From NCBI RefSeq assembly GCF_024586455.1, contig NC_065922.1:23060089-23124088 (forward strand): a stretch of 64,000 bases of DNA, read 5' to 3'. A model generated the notes under the pieces. The model worked only from the letters and a program-made list of their open reading frames with translations, had not been told where the DNA came from and ran no database searches. Shown in pieces: positions 25,530 to 38,721 of the stretch. Source of the DNA: Bactrocera neohumeralis. Taxonomy: Eukaryota > Arthropoda > Insecta > Diptera > Tephritidae. Each line of letters starts with the position of its first letter. The first letter of the stretch is position 1. The position numbers and the translations under genes were made by a program.

Positions 25530-28494
25530 ATTAGCTAATTTTCGACACCATTTGGTAGCGGGCTATCTTTGAACTTTATTTCGTACTATAAATAGTAACT
25601 CGAAATTTAATTTAAATCACATGGTAATCAGTGCAATGTGACCTATCTCATGACCTCTAATTTTCGTTGCATGCGTGTGTGAGAATGTTAAAAAAATAAC
25701 AACAAAAACAATTGTATATCTTGTTTTCAAATACTGCGCATGGTTTCTCGATCAAAAAAAATTAAGCAGTTAACCTTTAAAAAATGTAAAAAAAAATAAC
25801 AATTATTGCAAAAGAGAAAGGAAATATGTAATATTGTGCAAATGTATGTATATGAGCAATATCGAAACGTTGTTTGAATCCGTTAACTCACCTAAGTAGA
25901 GGAGCAACAACAAAACAACGATTAATTAATGCAAACAGGTCTAGGTAATTAAATACTCTTGGAGTAAATAAGAACTAATTAGTGGAATTTCAATTAAACA
26001 AGTACATAAAAATAATATACATATATATTTTTTGTTATTAATTGAATGTATTGGAAAATGTTAGATTTTCTCATATAATATAAATTTACATGGTGTTTGG
26101 TTTTTCCACCTAGAGTATGGAATAAATATCCAAAACGTCAATGATGGTGGGCGAATGCACGAATTTGGGTTATCAAATATTACACGTGTTTTTTAATTCA
26201 ATGCTGCAGATAAAAAATTTATTGTCTCAAGCTATGTATGTATATCTATGTATGTAAGAAAAAATAAAAAAAAACTTTATAATTGTAAAAAAGGGTAAGG
26301 CATGTAGAAAAAAATTAAAATAAAAAAAATAATGTGTGGAATGTAAAGTAAGAATTCAAATTCGTTAACTGATTAAAAAACCATTAAAAATTCAACACGC
26401 GTATTTTTAAAGAAATATAAAATTACAACAAAAACACACACCCAACATGTAAGCAAACGAAATTTTGAACAAAAAATGTTGACAAAACAATTAAAAAAAA
26501 AGTATTTAAAAAATCGTCACGCATAAATGTCGATAATAAAAAGCAATATAAATTCCTAAAATGATTTCTATTTTATTTAACTTTTTTCTCTGACTTTTTT
26601 CTGCTTTTGGTAATTGCTAGCGCGCGAACTTCGAATGTATTTACAGATGTACATGTGTAATAGCATTTCCTTTCAATAATACTTCAACTTGACGTGATTT
26701 TTTCTATTGTTGTTGTAAATGGTACTTTAGCCGAATATTTGGTTAGCCGGTTGTAGCGCAGTTGCTGGGTGGTTTGGCTTGGTTGGGTTGCCGCCACTAA
26801 TGGTCAACGAACTTCTTTCGAACGCTTGGTTTGGCGCAAAAACAACAAATATTATCAGCGGCTGAAACCCAAAATAAAGAGCACCCACTTGAGCGCCATC
26901 ATAACCAACAAGAAAAAAATATTTGTGTAGATTTGCTACTACGGTATTTTCTTTTTTAATCTATAAAAATAATGTTAAAAAATAATAAAGGTGTTGGTGT
27001 TGTTGTTGAACAGAGTTTCGAATAAGGCGGCAAGGCAAGCAATAGCGAGGAGGATAAGGTTGATGGCTTGCTTTCCGCTCGACTGGGCTCGGCGCGCAGC
27101 CCATTCGTCAGCCGGATAGCACTCCAAGCGGCCAAATACCGACAGAGCGAGGCGAATAAGCCAACAAGCAGCTGCTTTGCTCGTTGGAAACAAACGTGGC
27201 TTAATTTAAGCGTTTCATGCGGCACTGCCTTTTATTGCAGTATTGCCAATTTTTTTTTGTCTTCACACACTATACTTTTTGGTATCATTATTCTTATTTC
27301 TTATGTACGTTTTTTTTTTGCTAATGGGCTTTTGTAGTCAAGCGTTTCGGAAATCTACAACGTGAAGCAACAAATGAGCTACCACACATCTGCGGAAAAT
27401 ATTGTGTAAATGTGGGTGTCAATACAAGGATACATACTACATATGTGTAAGTTTGCCTGACTTACTTTTTGACATTTATATACATACATATGTATGTAAC
27501 GATTACGAAGTCAGCTTAATAAACGTACAAATGTTTTCGAAGTCAACCTTTTTGGTAAAATTTATGTACTCGCATATCTTATAAAAAGTCATTTTTTAAC
27601 TGCGTAGCCATTGGTACAGCTAAAATACCCTATAAATATTTTATGCCGTTAAACACAATTTGATGCTAACATGTAGGTCAGGTTCAAGTTTTCTAGCTTT
27701 TCAAACCAATGATCTACCATTCTCTGTCAAGGACATGCGGTTTGTGAAGTTTTTTTATATTTATCAGGAATATTTTCTGCCACTATAATAAGCGACAATA
27801 TATGTACATACATACATATGTATGCTATGTTTTTACAAAAACTAACGAAAATCTGTTAAGATTTGAATATTTATCTAAGTGAAAATAAAATATGTATGTG
27901 AAAATGAAAATTTTTATACAAAATTTAAAAATGTGGACAAAAAAGTTGTTTTTTTAACCACAAACTGTTGATTCATTAATAACTTTCACTTTGTCATATC
28001 TGAATTTCACCAGAAATGTAGAAATTTTATCTGCTCAAAATTTTTTTCTTTTGTCATTATTTGCCCTTTTTATTGTCATTTAGCATTCTGGCCCCTTGTT
28101 ATTAGCAATTCGTAAATGTGTCATACACATATTAATATGGATATACGTTTGCGATTAATGCCTGTTTTGCAAAAGGCCCAACCAAACCAGTAATTCAGTA
28201 ATACACATACGAACTGCATACATATAAAACATTAGTGCGGATGAATTTCATGAATAAACATATATTTTTAAATAAACTAAGGCCAAAATTATGTCTAACA
28301 CAATTGTTACAAAATTGAGTCTTTTATATAATTTATAAAAAATTGAAAATTGAATAAATAAAATTTTTTCCCTCTTGGATTGGTATAAGCTTATGTTAAA
28401 TTTTATCTCCATGTTAATTAGTGTATGTTTGGCAGCTGATTTTAACTATTAAAAAATTAAAAGGTTTTAATTAAATTTTCAGTTGCGAATGTAA

Positions 28495-28700
28495 TCACGT
28501 CAACGAAATTGTTCAAAATGTTGCGGAAGTACTCTTTAGCAGAAACAATCTTTGAAGATCGTGAAGTCATCAAGTCGTCCATCCACCTCTGTTAATAACG
28601 ATTATATCAAAACAGTTTTGACAAGGTGATATATACAATAAACGAACTATCTTTTTCAAAAATTAAGTGCAGCAAGTATGGTCGAATGTCTCTAAACTGC
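28495..28700 (+). mobile_element. Mariner N-terminal relic
   Basis: The plus strand reads STKLFKMLRKYSLAETIFED then, after a shift, SSSRPSTSVNNDYIKTVLTR, corresponding to the mariner TETFEMLKKAYGD…SGRPSTSVNDENIKTV region with an internal deletion. The similarity stops at about 28700. A weak but ordered match. Confidence 0.45.
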
Positions 28701-29615
28701 AAATTTGTCTTCTACATTCGGCAAAATTCAACCCATCCTAATGTTCATACGTATACGTGTACAAATTTACACGTGCATGACAATCAATGAGGGGAGCTGT
28801 CGGTATATCTGGTATTTAATTAGCACAGCGAAACTGGCACGCTATTAAATACGAACGAAAATAATAACAACAATGCAAATCTTATTCGAACGTGTATGAC
28901 GTTGTGTCTCTTGAAGGAACACGTAAGTAAATATTTGTAGAGAGCACTGAATAAAAAGTGTAAACAATATGTACCAATCTTGAAAATGAAATGATGATTC
29001 CTTAAATAAGAATCTAAGGTTGAGTAAAAGACATATAATTTTTCTTTTCAACAACTAACGAAGGTTTCCATCAACATTTTCAATGGATTTAAACTAATAA
29101 CAGATAATGTAAAATTCTTATAATTCATATATTTATGTGTAACATAACCACACTAACGAACTCGATTGCTCACTAAGCACGTGGTTATCAACAAAAAAAT
29201 GTACTGCATGGCAAAGCTGCTAACGTTCAACTTTAAATTCCCTATCAATTAAATTGTTTTTTTCTGAGAGTTTGCATGGGCACTTCCATTGTAGGCATAA
29301 GACTAATAAGAGAACGAAATATGTGTTGACAGAGCTGTCAAACTCGAATAATCCCACAACAAATTTGCTAATAAATAATACTAATTGATACTCGATTCTC
29401 TGGTGTAGAGCAAAAAACATTAAAAACATGCTGATAACGCCGAAAAGTACGATAACAATGAGCAGAGATTTGAGGCATTGCGAAATTAGAAGCATACGCA
29501 AGTAGACATAAAATTAGCGATGAAATAAGTGGGGACGTGGAGTATAATTGAATAAAGTAAAAGGTATAAGTAAATAATGAATTTAAAAATCAATTACAGT
29601 AAGAGGCAATATTCA

Positions 29616-29882
29616 CTCGTGAATTTCAAAAAATCGATTGCATATACATATGTATGTACATACACCGAATAGCTGAGAATATTCTCAGAAAATTTGTAGT
29701 TGGTGCGCCAAGTGTTTTGGGAGCTACGAACGAATCGGCTTCCAAAATTTTAACTGCTATTTTTAACTCGTGAATTTCAAAAAATACATACATATGTATG
29801 TATGTATGAATATCAAATAGTTGAAAATATTCTCCGAAAATTTGTAGTTGATGCGGCAAATATTTTTACTGCGATTTTTTCA
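29616..29882. repeat. About 150-bp direct duplication
   Basis: Two copies start at 29616 and 29767 with CTCGTGAATTTCAAAAAAT, each followed by a CATA/TATG microsatellite and GAAAATTTGTAGTTGRTGCG. The second copy is shorter at its right side. AT-rich, no coding content. Confidence 0.8.
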
Positions 29883-31680
29883 AAACGCTGTTTTCAGAGT
29901 CGGTGAGAAAATTTTCTCCGACTATACCGAAAAACTTGAAATTTTCAAACGACGTCCTAAGATATAATTTTCGGGTAATCATCGAAAAGCAAGTTTTTAA
30001 TAATTAAAAAGAATTAAATTATTTAAATAAATCGCCGCTTAATACTAAATACAACACTAAATTTTAAAAATGCAAATTTTTTCATTTACTTATTGAATAA
30101 AATGCTTCCTCAAAAAAATCATAAAAAGCCGCATATTTCTGACTTGCAATGTGATAGTATACTATAAATTATAATAAATTGAAAATTATGCCAAACATTT
30201 ATTTCATAGGTAATAAAATAATTTTAAAATGACCACAGCCTCTAACTAGCAACACAGATAACCTAATATTTCAAAGAACTTATACTTAAATATTAATGGA
30301 AAATTCAAATAGTAAACAACGTTAAAGGAAGAAAAAATTATACATCCTTCAGTACATTCTCATAGAATGTATGTATGTACTACATATAATCTATCCGCAA
30401 AATGGCACGGAAAAATTCGGTCAAGGGTTCTTTGTTTTCATGTTTGTTTGTCGGCAGCTTTGAGAAGCATGCAACAGCTTTCATTCCTTGTCTACTTTAG
30501 AAAAATTATTTTCTGTACATACTTTTATTATTGCGTCTACCAAATGTCTGGCGCATAGGCCCGTACTTACATACATGGAAACAAAGCTCTGTTAAAACTT
30601 GGGTGTAGCAAAGAGAGTTGCATGACTAAATATCATATTTAATACAACACAACACCAAAGGAATGTGAAGAAGTGAAAATAAAATGCAAAAAATTATATA
30701 CATATGTACATAGATGAAAATAGAAAAAAGGTTAAAATCTCTAAGAAGATTTCATGACATAAAGGTAGTGTAAAATAAGATGGATCAACTTAATGTAAAT
30801 TTTTTTCTTTTATATTTACATTCTTGATGCTAAAATATATTTATTCTCAAATTATACAATATTCTTTTTACACATCCGTATGTATGTAGATATGAACGTA
30901 TTTTCGGTAAGGAAGTACATACATATGTATGTATGTATGTACAAAGACAATTTTATATGCGCGTATTAGAAATCCGCACATGTCATAAAGCAACAGCTGC
31001 TATTTTATTTGCTATAGATATTATTTTTGTTGTTTGCACACAAATTTGCATATTTTTATATATACTCTTGTATGAATGGGGTGACAAACAGAGAAGTAAA
31101 TGCGCGCGAAAAAAATATACCTATAAAATAAAAAAGTTGTACTGTATGAATTACAGCAGAACAAAATGTGAACTACGAAGCCAAAAAAGAAAAGTATATA
31201 AAATATGCAAACCAGGTCGTTCATTGCCTTTTTCGCAGATAGTAACTAGGAAAGTTATGCGTATATACATATATCTATGTATATGTACCGTATGTTATGT
31301 ATTTGTATTTGTAACATTTATGTAAATTTGACTGTTTTAATTTTAATTAGGCATCTGGTTTTAAAATGAGAATTTAACGGCGTAAACATTTCCTCTGGTG
31401 GCAATAACCTTCTTGGTATTTGGATATGCTAGCATCAGTTGATATCGAGGAATTAAATAACATTTAATATTTACATATATGTACATATATAAAATTAATA
31501 CTTATGTAGCTTTCGCATAATACTCGACAATGACGTGAAGTTTTATTGATGCAATTTGATCCAAATCTTTTAAGTAGACATATCATATGTATGCTTATTT
31601 AGTTGGGTGGAGTTCTAATGAATTATGTATGTATGTATGTGAAAATTTGTACGTATTAATGAATCTACTTATAAAGCCTA

Positions 31681-32055
31681 CCATCCAATCAATTTTGACT
31701 CGGACTGGTCCCAATAAACTGCACGCGAAACCGAATCGTTAAATTTTTTCCTAGATTGGTGCGAACTTTTTTTGTTCATGTGAACCCTACATTCATCATT
31801 ACTAGTGACGGGTAGTGTTTTTATGAATATGACATCGAAACTGTCCAACAATTTACCGAATTGTGCTAAAAATTTTTACTTAAATCGAAAAATTCAAAAT
31901 TTCTTGTAGGTATTGGAGGCCATTCCATCCGGGGCTTGTAACAAGTGTATGGAAAAGTGGTTTAAAGAGTGGATTATAAAGATTTGTAAAAACATATCTA
32001 TGTACAAACGATTGTTTTTCGGTTATGTCAGTCCGGATAAAATTTGATCGGATGG
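31681..32055. mobile_element. 375-bp mariner-type MITE with TA target site
   Basis: TA flanks both ends (31679-31680 and 32056-32057). The left end CCATCCAATCAATTTTGACT and the right end (minus strand) CCATCCGATCAAATTTTATC form imperfect terminal repeats of about 28 bases that both continue into CGGACTG. The interior retains a short plus-strand stretch, LEAIPSGACNKCMEKWFKEW, resembling the mariner transposase C-terminus. The element is therefore an internally deleted copy. The ends match the left end of the relic at 18205. Confidence 0.72.
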
Positions 32056-32119
32056 TATATATTCATATGTACATATGTATATAGATATGATAAAAAAATA
32101 TGTAATCAATTTGACTTAC

Positions 32120-32153
32120 CGCTGTAGCATTCTGTTGTTGCTGCTGTAGCTGT

Positions 32154-32185
<32 letters not shown>

Positions 32186-32812
32186 CTGTTGCTGCTGTTG
32201 AGCCTGTTGTTGCTGTTGCTGAGCCGCTTGCTGTTGCTGCTGCTGTTGTTGTTGCTGTTGCTGCTGTTGCTGTGCCTGTTGCTGCTGTTGTTGTTGCTGT
32301 TGCTGTAACTGTGCGGCGGTGTTGGCATCTATCTGTCCAGAATTCGCAGCCGAATACCACCATTGTGAACCGGGTACCGCTGCCGCTGCAGCTGCTTGTG
32401 CCATATTAAGACGATAATCGTAGCCGGTTGAACCGGCCGCATTTGAGGTAGCGACCACCTGTGCCATGGTCGTGGCTGGATTTGGGAAGCTACTGGCCAT
32501 TTTATAGGTAAATAACTGTTGGGTGCCTACACCAGAAGTGGTGTTGGCATTATTTTGATGTGCTTGCTGTTGATTTTGTTGCACGACCACTTGATGGGCC
32601 TGCTGTTGCTGTAATTGTTGTTGTTGTACTGCCTGCTGCTGTTGCTGCGCAGCCAACTGCTGCTGATAGTGTTGAAGAGTTTGCTGATCAATGGTTTGTT
32701 GTTGTTGTTGCTGTTGTTGCTGTGTCGCGGCCGCCGCGAGCGCTCCGGGCCACCAAAGGGCGGCCTCGGCTGCGGTCGCTTGGCGGTTGCCCCACGCACC
32801 GTGCTCTGACAT
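32120..32812 (-). CDS. Dsp1: Dsp1 glutamine-rich exon with alternative N-terminus
   Basis: This exon encodes 231 residues if translated from the ATG at 32812 (MSEHGAWGNRQATAAEAALW...). That ATG has the fly-type context CAAAATG and an in-frame TAA about 12 bases upstream. From about residue 44 (QTLQHYQQQLAAQ) the sequence follows the Drosophila Dsp1 N-terminus, including FTYKMASSFPNPATTMAQV and GYDYRLNMAQAAAAAAVPG. It ends in a polyQ tract of about 65 residues broken by Ala and Leu. The donor is GCG|GTAAGT at 32120/32119, phase 0. A second entry point exists: an AG at 32685-32684 would let the 24-nt exon at 43868 splice to CAA ACT CTT, giving the Drosophila-type N-terminus MEHFHQIQ-QTLQHYQ. 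So the exon probably serves two transcripts, one starting locally and one starting upstream. The Gln-rich region is a disordered, transcription-factor-type segment; its pure CAG/CAA runs are likely length-polymorphic. Confidence 0.93.
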
Positions 32813-33452
32813 TTTGGTGGACGTTTATTTGTATAAAACTATCTTTTACCGTATATTAAATTTTACCAATTAATGTATATATACATATATAAATACACCT
32901 TTGTAACAAAGTAACGTTACTTTATTTAAATAACCAAAATAAGAGATTAATTTACAAAATCGCGACGATATTTCACGGAAGACAACGATGTTATTATCAC
33001 TAGATTGAATTTAAACCGGCTATATTGGATAATATGTGAATGCTTAATTAAAATTTGTTACACGTTTTTAATTTTTTTTAAACAAGGGCTTTTAAAAGAA
33101 AGCAATATAATTATTTACAACTTTTATACACACTAAATTAAATATTTCTTTATATATATTTTATTGCACCAAATTGAAGGCATATAAACGGTTTGCGGAA
33201 GGATTAATTTTGTTTTAATTTGGCTTTGTCTTTGATTATAAACGAACTCTACAATTAACCTGCACACACGCACTTTTCAAACAGCACTATGAAGAAACAG
33301 CTGAGTACACTAACAAATCAGGTGTTCTGTTGGAACTTGTAAACCTGGACAAAGGAAAATATTCACAAAATTTTATCGTAATATTCGGAAGCGTCTTTAT
33401 CGAACAAGTTAGCACGTTTTGTACTCCGCGAAATACACAGATGGTTCGTATT

Positions 33453-33645
33453 TTGATATTTTTCAATGTCCTCAGCAAATTTGCACACAGCATTTGCGTC
33501 AATTTAATATTTCCTTTTTGGTAAACACGATGTCACAAATTAAAAATTTGATATTTATCAATATCCTCAGCAAATTTGCTCACAGCATTTACGTCAATTT
33601 AATATATCCTTTTTGATAAAACAACGATGTCACAAATTAAAAAGA
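33453..33645. repeat. 95-bp tandem duplication
   Basis: TTGATATTTWTCAATRTCCT followed by CAGCAAATTTGCWCACAGCA and GATGTCACAAATTAAAAA occurs at 33453 and again at 33548. Identity is high. Small open frames here are products of the duplication and have no domain. Confidence 0.85.
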
Positions 33646-34129
33646 AAATAATAATCTCAACTATGAGCTATATGTATGTATGTATATCTTTTAACTCGAA
33701 TGGGAGGCACAGGCACACAGGGTTTTCAGCTTCAACTTTTTTTTCTCTTGTTCTATAACAGAATTTCCGTTTTCTAACGATCTATTCTATGAAGAAACTA
33801 ATTCATTCAATTTCTTTTATGTATTGTATGTATGCCTGTACTAAGGCTAGATTCCTGTGTCACTACATTCACTGATTATTTTCGTAGATACATATTTATT
33901 AGTACGAGATTCTCCCGTCTTTGCTTGGTTAAATGAGATTGTTTTACATAAAAAAATTTTAAACCTTTAAAACTTACAAATCAATTAAAACCACCACAAT
34001 ATAATATTAAAATTCTGTACAAACTTGGTTTGTAAATTTTTAACACTGCTTACTTTTATTAAAGTTATAGAATTTCTTGCGAAAGATTTAGCAGATATTT
34101 TCACAAAATTTTACACGCGGCGCGCTTAA

Positions 34130-34620
34130 ACGTGAAATGTGTGGTGAGTGAACGAACCACGAACAAGCTAGTAAAGTGTATGTGCAGTAGAAACAGGCAA
34201 GAAAAAATTCATCAGATACGAGGAGGAGGAGGACGTTCACAATAGCAACAACAAAAAGAGGCTACAATGACGATCCGCCATTTAGCATGAAGCGAAGCGG
34301 TGTTCGCATTCACGGTCGTGTGGTTGGTTGGTTAGTCGGCGTCGTTTCTCGCGCTTTCATTACGACCGACCGCCGTTGTTATTATTGCCTTTTGACTTGT
34401 CTTCGCAACGGCTGCAAACGAATGCGGCTATAAAACATAGTGGGATTTTGTTAGTGCTTCTACTTCTGTTAACTTACATGTAAATATACATATATTCATG
34501 TGAACGCGTACATGTCCTATGATGTGTTGATGCGCTCGAAACGTGTTTTGCGCGCTTTTTCGTTAGCCGCGTTCTTTTGCACATTTTTCTCTGCCAATCG
34601 TCTGAACTTGTGGACTTTTT
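34130..34620. promoter_or_regulatory. GC-richer island, candidate alternative Dsp1 promoter
   Basis: About 490 bases with many CG dinucleotides (for example CGGCGTCGTTTCTCGCGC and CGACCGACCGCCG) inside AT-rich intron, 1.3 kb upstream (minus sense) of the Dsp1 start at 32812. Position fits a promoter for the transcript that starts with MSEHGAWG, but no core promoter motif is decisive. Confidence 0.25.
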
Positions 34621-37600
34621 TTTCTGAACCAAATATTTTGTAGGCCCTATGCTTTATCTTCTTATTTCTGAATAATTACTTTCATTAATATTATAGAAAA
34701 AAATATTAGTTTTGAGTGTTCAATAGAAACATCAGTTTTTGATAACAACTGTCAATTGCCAAATGCAATTATGTACATAAGTATGTAGACAACTGCTACC
34801 GAAAATAATAATGTTAAATTAGTTTTTTCGTTCACAATGAAGATACAAGGAATGTGAATAAATGTCAAAAATAAAGGATACATGTGAAAACAGAAGAAAT
34901 TGCGAATAACATGAAATTAATTAATATATTGATGAATATAAAATATTATCCAAAATAATACTAATTTAAATAAGCTGTTTAGGATAACATGTTATATAGC
35001 AACCGATAGACATTGCTTAACATATATGTACTTGTAAACATTGAGTGCAACTATTAACAGCCAACTTTATATTTTAAATTTATGCACACATCAACTTTGT
35101 AATCGGTGTGAACATATTTCCACATGAAAATGGACTTGCACAAAAATTTCGCCTGCCCTATCCGACAATCAAAAATTATAAACACAAAAACATAGCACCC
35201 ATTCTATAATTGTAGCCGGTACGTTCCTTGACTTTGCCTTTTTATTTGCACAATTCAATAATGCAAAAGAAAAAATATTTTTTTCTTTGAGAGTTGATTG
35301 AATGTGAGCACCATGAGCTAAAATCTACACGAAAGCAGGCGACAAACACCTTTGACAACGCTAGCATTAACCACGACGAAATCCGAACAGAGAACGACAG
35401 TCAAGCCAGACCAAACGACAGACATAAGAATCGACGACGACTCTGTGCATGTTGGCTTGCAGCATTGAAAAAGGTGACATAAAAGTATACAGATACATAG
35501 ATATTTTGTTAGCAGACGGAAGAAAAATTCTAAAGAATGTTGGCGTTGTTATTATTCACAATGTTTTTGTCATATTTTTAAGCTATTTTAGCGGCGTTGA
35601 AATAAGTCTCCACCTCCACCTCTTTTTTCATTGCAGTGGAAATTTTTCGTATTCCTCCAAAAGTTTTTTCAAAAGCGCTTTCTACTGTAAATACAACATA
35701 CATACAGACACCAAAAAAAAAGAAGTATTTTTGCTTTAATTCACAATTGTAACTGCGGCAAAGCGAACTCTCTTGACGTCCTTGTATCACTTCACAATTT
35801 AATGCTTTGTAGGGTATTGTCTTTACTTTGGCAAATTCAACGTTGCTGCCTACTTACGTTCCAAGAATTGCTTTATGCTTATACATTTGTTCTCTACTAC
35901 ACTAGCCCTTGGCCACTAATACGTTTGCCTGCGTCGCTTACTACAATTGAATGGCAAAGGCAAAGCACAAGTAATCCGCTGCTGTTGCTGCCTTTGCTTT
36001 ACCCATATCTACGGCAGCCCGTCGCCCTTTGCCAACGATATACTATTCGTACATTGATACATACATACCTACGTACATGTGTAGATACTACTTGCACATT
36101 TGCACAGCAATACCAGCGTGACTCTACCCAAAACGAGCAGGCGACAGCATTCATTCGTTAATTTTACAGTACCGAAGCCACGACGATGGCGGCGCTTATC
36201 ATATGTAGATATATATGTACATATATATATACGGCAACAGCATAGCGAGCAAAAGAACGAACGATGAACCAACCATCCGACCCTATCTTTCTGCAAACAC
36301 ATGTGTATGAGGATGAACACACATTCTTACTTATGGAAATACATGAAAGTCCATTAAGGTGAGCCATTAATATACACATAACAGAATATTGATAAGATGA
36401 AGAATAGAATATAAATATCTGAAGGTTTGAAACATTAAACGTAAATAATTTTGAAAAGTTTAGCACCCATGTCATGATCAAGATAGCTATGATCTGCACA
36501 TCTTACGGAGATTCTGTATGTTTACGGCTTCTTGCTAAAATCGTGTGGGTTGATCTGAGAGCTTAATAAAAGCGAGTGGCAAATGAATACCACAAAATTT
36601 TTAAAATAGCTTTTAAGCACTACTAATTTCAATTTAGAAACATCTAATTTTTTAAATATTTTAAAGCGATAAAAAAGAGGAACCCTAATTTAAAATATTA
36701 AGGTGCGGGAAAGCGAATAAATTTTATGTACGTATACGAACACATACCAGCAACAATTTGCCACCAAGAAGACAGGCAGCAAGCGGTTGGGCGAAACGCT
36801 CAGTGACTCAATTATAAGCGATGAAAATTCCTATACCCCATACACGGAAGTAGAGAAATTATAGGTCAATATTGATAAATGATAAAAAAAAAGAAAAAGA
36901 AATAACCAAAAAATATTTTTTGAAAAAATCTATATTGCGAATTTAAATCTTAAAACCTACGTTGATATATGTACATACATATAGACAGTATGTCAGAACA
37001 CGCACACATATGTATGTACATACATATGTTCAGGGATATTTAACAAGAAAAGGGTATAAGTAGCAACAACAAAATACACGTAGAACAGAAGACAAAATGC
37101 AACGACCGACGAACAAGAATCGACTATCCATCCACTAAACGAATTTATACGAAGAAGAAGCGTTGTCTGGATGCAACATGCCTTGTGGAATGCTGTCGTG
37201 TGCCACAGGGTGGTCAAATATTTTCATGAAAGAGAGAAATGGCAGTAATAAAGGATACAAAAAAAAGAAATAAATGCATTGAGCTAAACGTCATTTAAGT
37301 TTGAAAAATATGTTAGCAACAAAAAAATTAAAAAATTGGTTGTAAACGTTGTGCATTGGTATAGCAGTAAACCTTTTTATTATATTATATCTGCATACAT
37401 ACAGTTGTTATCGCTATCTGTCATAAGCCTTATAATTTTTATTGTGAATATATCAAAGTCAAAACTATCATTGATTTATTATTTTGGTAATACCTACATG
37501 CATATGTATGTATGTAAATATGGATGGATATACAGAATTGAGAGGGTATGTGCGCTTTTTTTATCGGTATTTTCGATATAACAGATATGCATGCACATAG

Positions 37601-38721
37601 TTATGTACATAAGTACATATTCATATGTATGTATGTCTGCGAAATTTGTCAGATTTAAAAATAGTAATTACATAAGTATGTACATATGTACTACCAACCA
37701 TTCTTGATTTCTGCCACTAATTAGAGCATGGAGCAATAAATGACAAGATTATGTATGGGAAATGGCAAATAATTGAAGAACTCATCAAAAATGTTTAATC
37801 TTAAAAATATAAGGATTTAAAGAATCTGCCACAAAAAACGTAGTAAACATTGGTATTAAAACATAAAAATTTTGTAATTGGAGTAGATTACAAAAACACG
37901 CATTCTATCATTCAGAGCGGACACAAGCAGGTTTACAAAAATTTAAAATTTCTTTAAGAACCAATCTATAGGTTGTGAAAAATGTCAAAAAAAATAGCAT
38001 CCATAAATAAATACCATCATATGTACGTATGTTTAAGTAATTTTACTTTTGCATTACACTGTAAGACAGGTAGACCTACGAAAGACGCTTTCTTAAATAA
38101 ACACTGATCAGAAAATACCACAGTACTCGACAGCAAATGCTCTTCAATATTCTCGTGAAAATAGCCACACTCTTACTCTCTAGCTGCTGGGCAACCTTTT
38201 AAATAACCTCTCCAATAAGTATTCTCTTCACTTCTCTTCAAAAGCAAACGAAAAATTAGGAGATGCTCTTAGGTAGTGTTGTTAAACGCCGTATACAAAT
38301 AAATTAGACCCAACAAAAACAAATACAGTGCTACCACAGTGTTGGTTTCTGCCGTATCAACTTATATTGTTTGCTTGAAGTGCCATTTGAAAAACTTACC
38401 GTCAGTCAATGACTGTCTCAGCGCAAGAGAGAGAGACAAGCAGAACATTTATATTTAATGCTTGAGTACATATTGTTTTTATGATGTTAGCGTTAACAGC
38501 AACATTTAGCGAACACCTAAACAAAACACATTAGCATCGATTCGGAGACGACGATTAGGGAGTGGGACGTTGTTGAAGTGCTGCTATCTCCCATCAAACC
38601 AATGATGGTACACATTTGTGCCGGTGTCAAACCGGCTGAGTGCCTACCGCTTGGTATTATCAGCACAACACAGCAATCTTATTGAGTTAAAAAATTTCCC
38701 GCCAATTTTTTCAACAAAATA

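Larger units (their letters stand above)
5698..32119 (-). other. Dsp1 intron 2, 26.4 kb, transposon-rich
   Basis: The span between the donor at 32119 and the acceptor at 5698. It holds most of the mobile-element relics in the window (annotated separately). Stretches with nothing recognisable include 6.7-8.9, 10.8-13.5, 19.4-21.9, 23.3-25.0, 25.6-28.4 and 30.0-31.6 kb. These contain microsatellites, poly-A/T runs and somewhat more GC-rich islands (about 12.4-12.65, 20.0-21.5, 24.0-24.9 and 27.0-27.2 kb) that could be regulatory but carry no motif I can name. Confidence 0.75.

Noticed and set aside
28845..29501. Minus-strand frames of 69 and 93 residues (28845-29054, 29220-29501)
   Set aside because: Hydrophobic chance frames in AT-rich DNA, no family match, no supporting signals.
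32560..32859. Plus-strand Val/Leu/Ala-rich frames opposite the Dsp1 Gln-rich exon
   Set aside because: Antisense of CAG/CAA repeats; the minus strand matches Dsp1.
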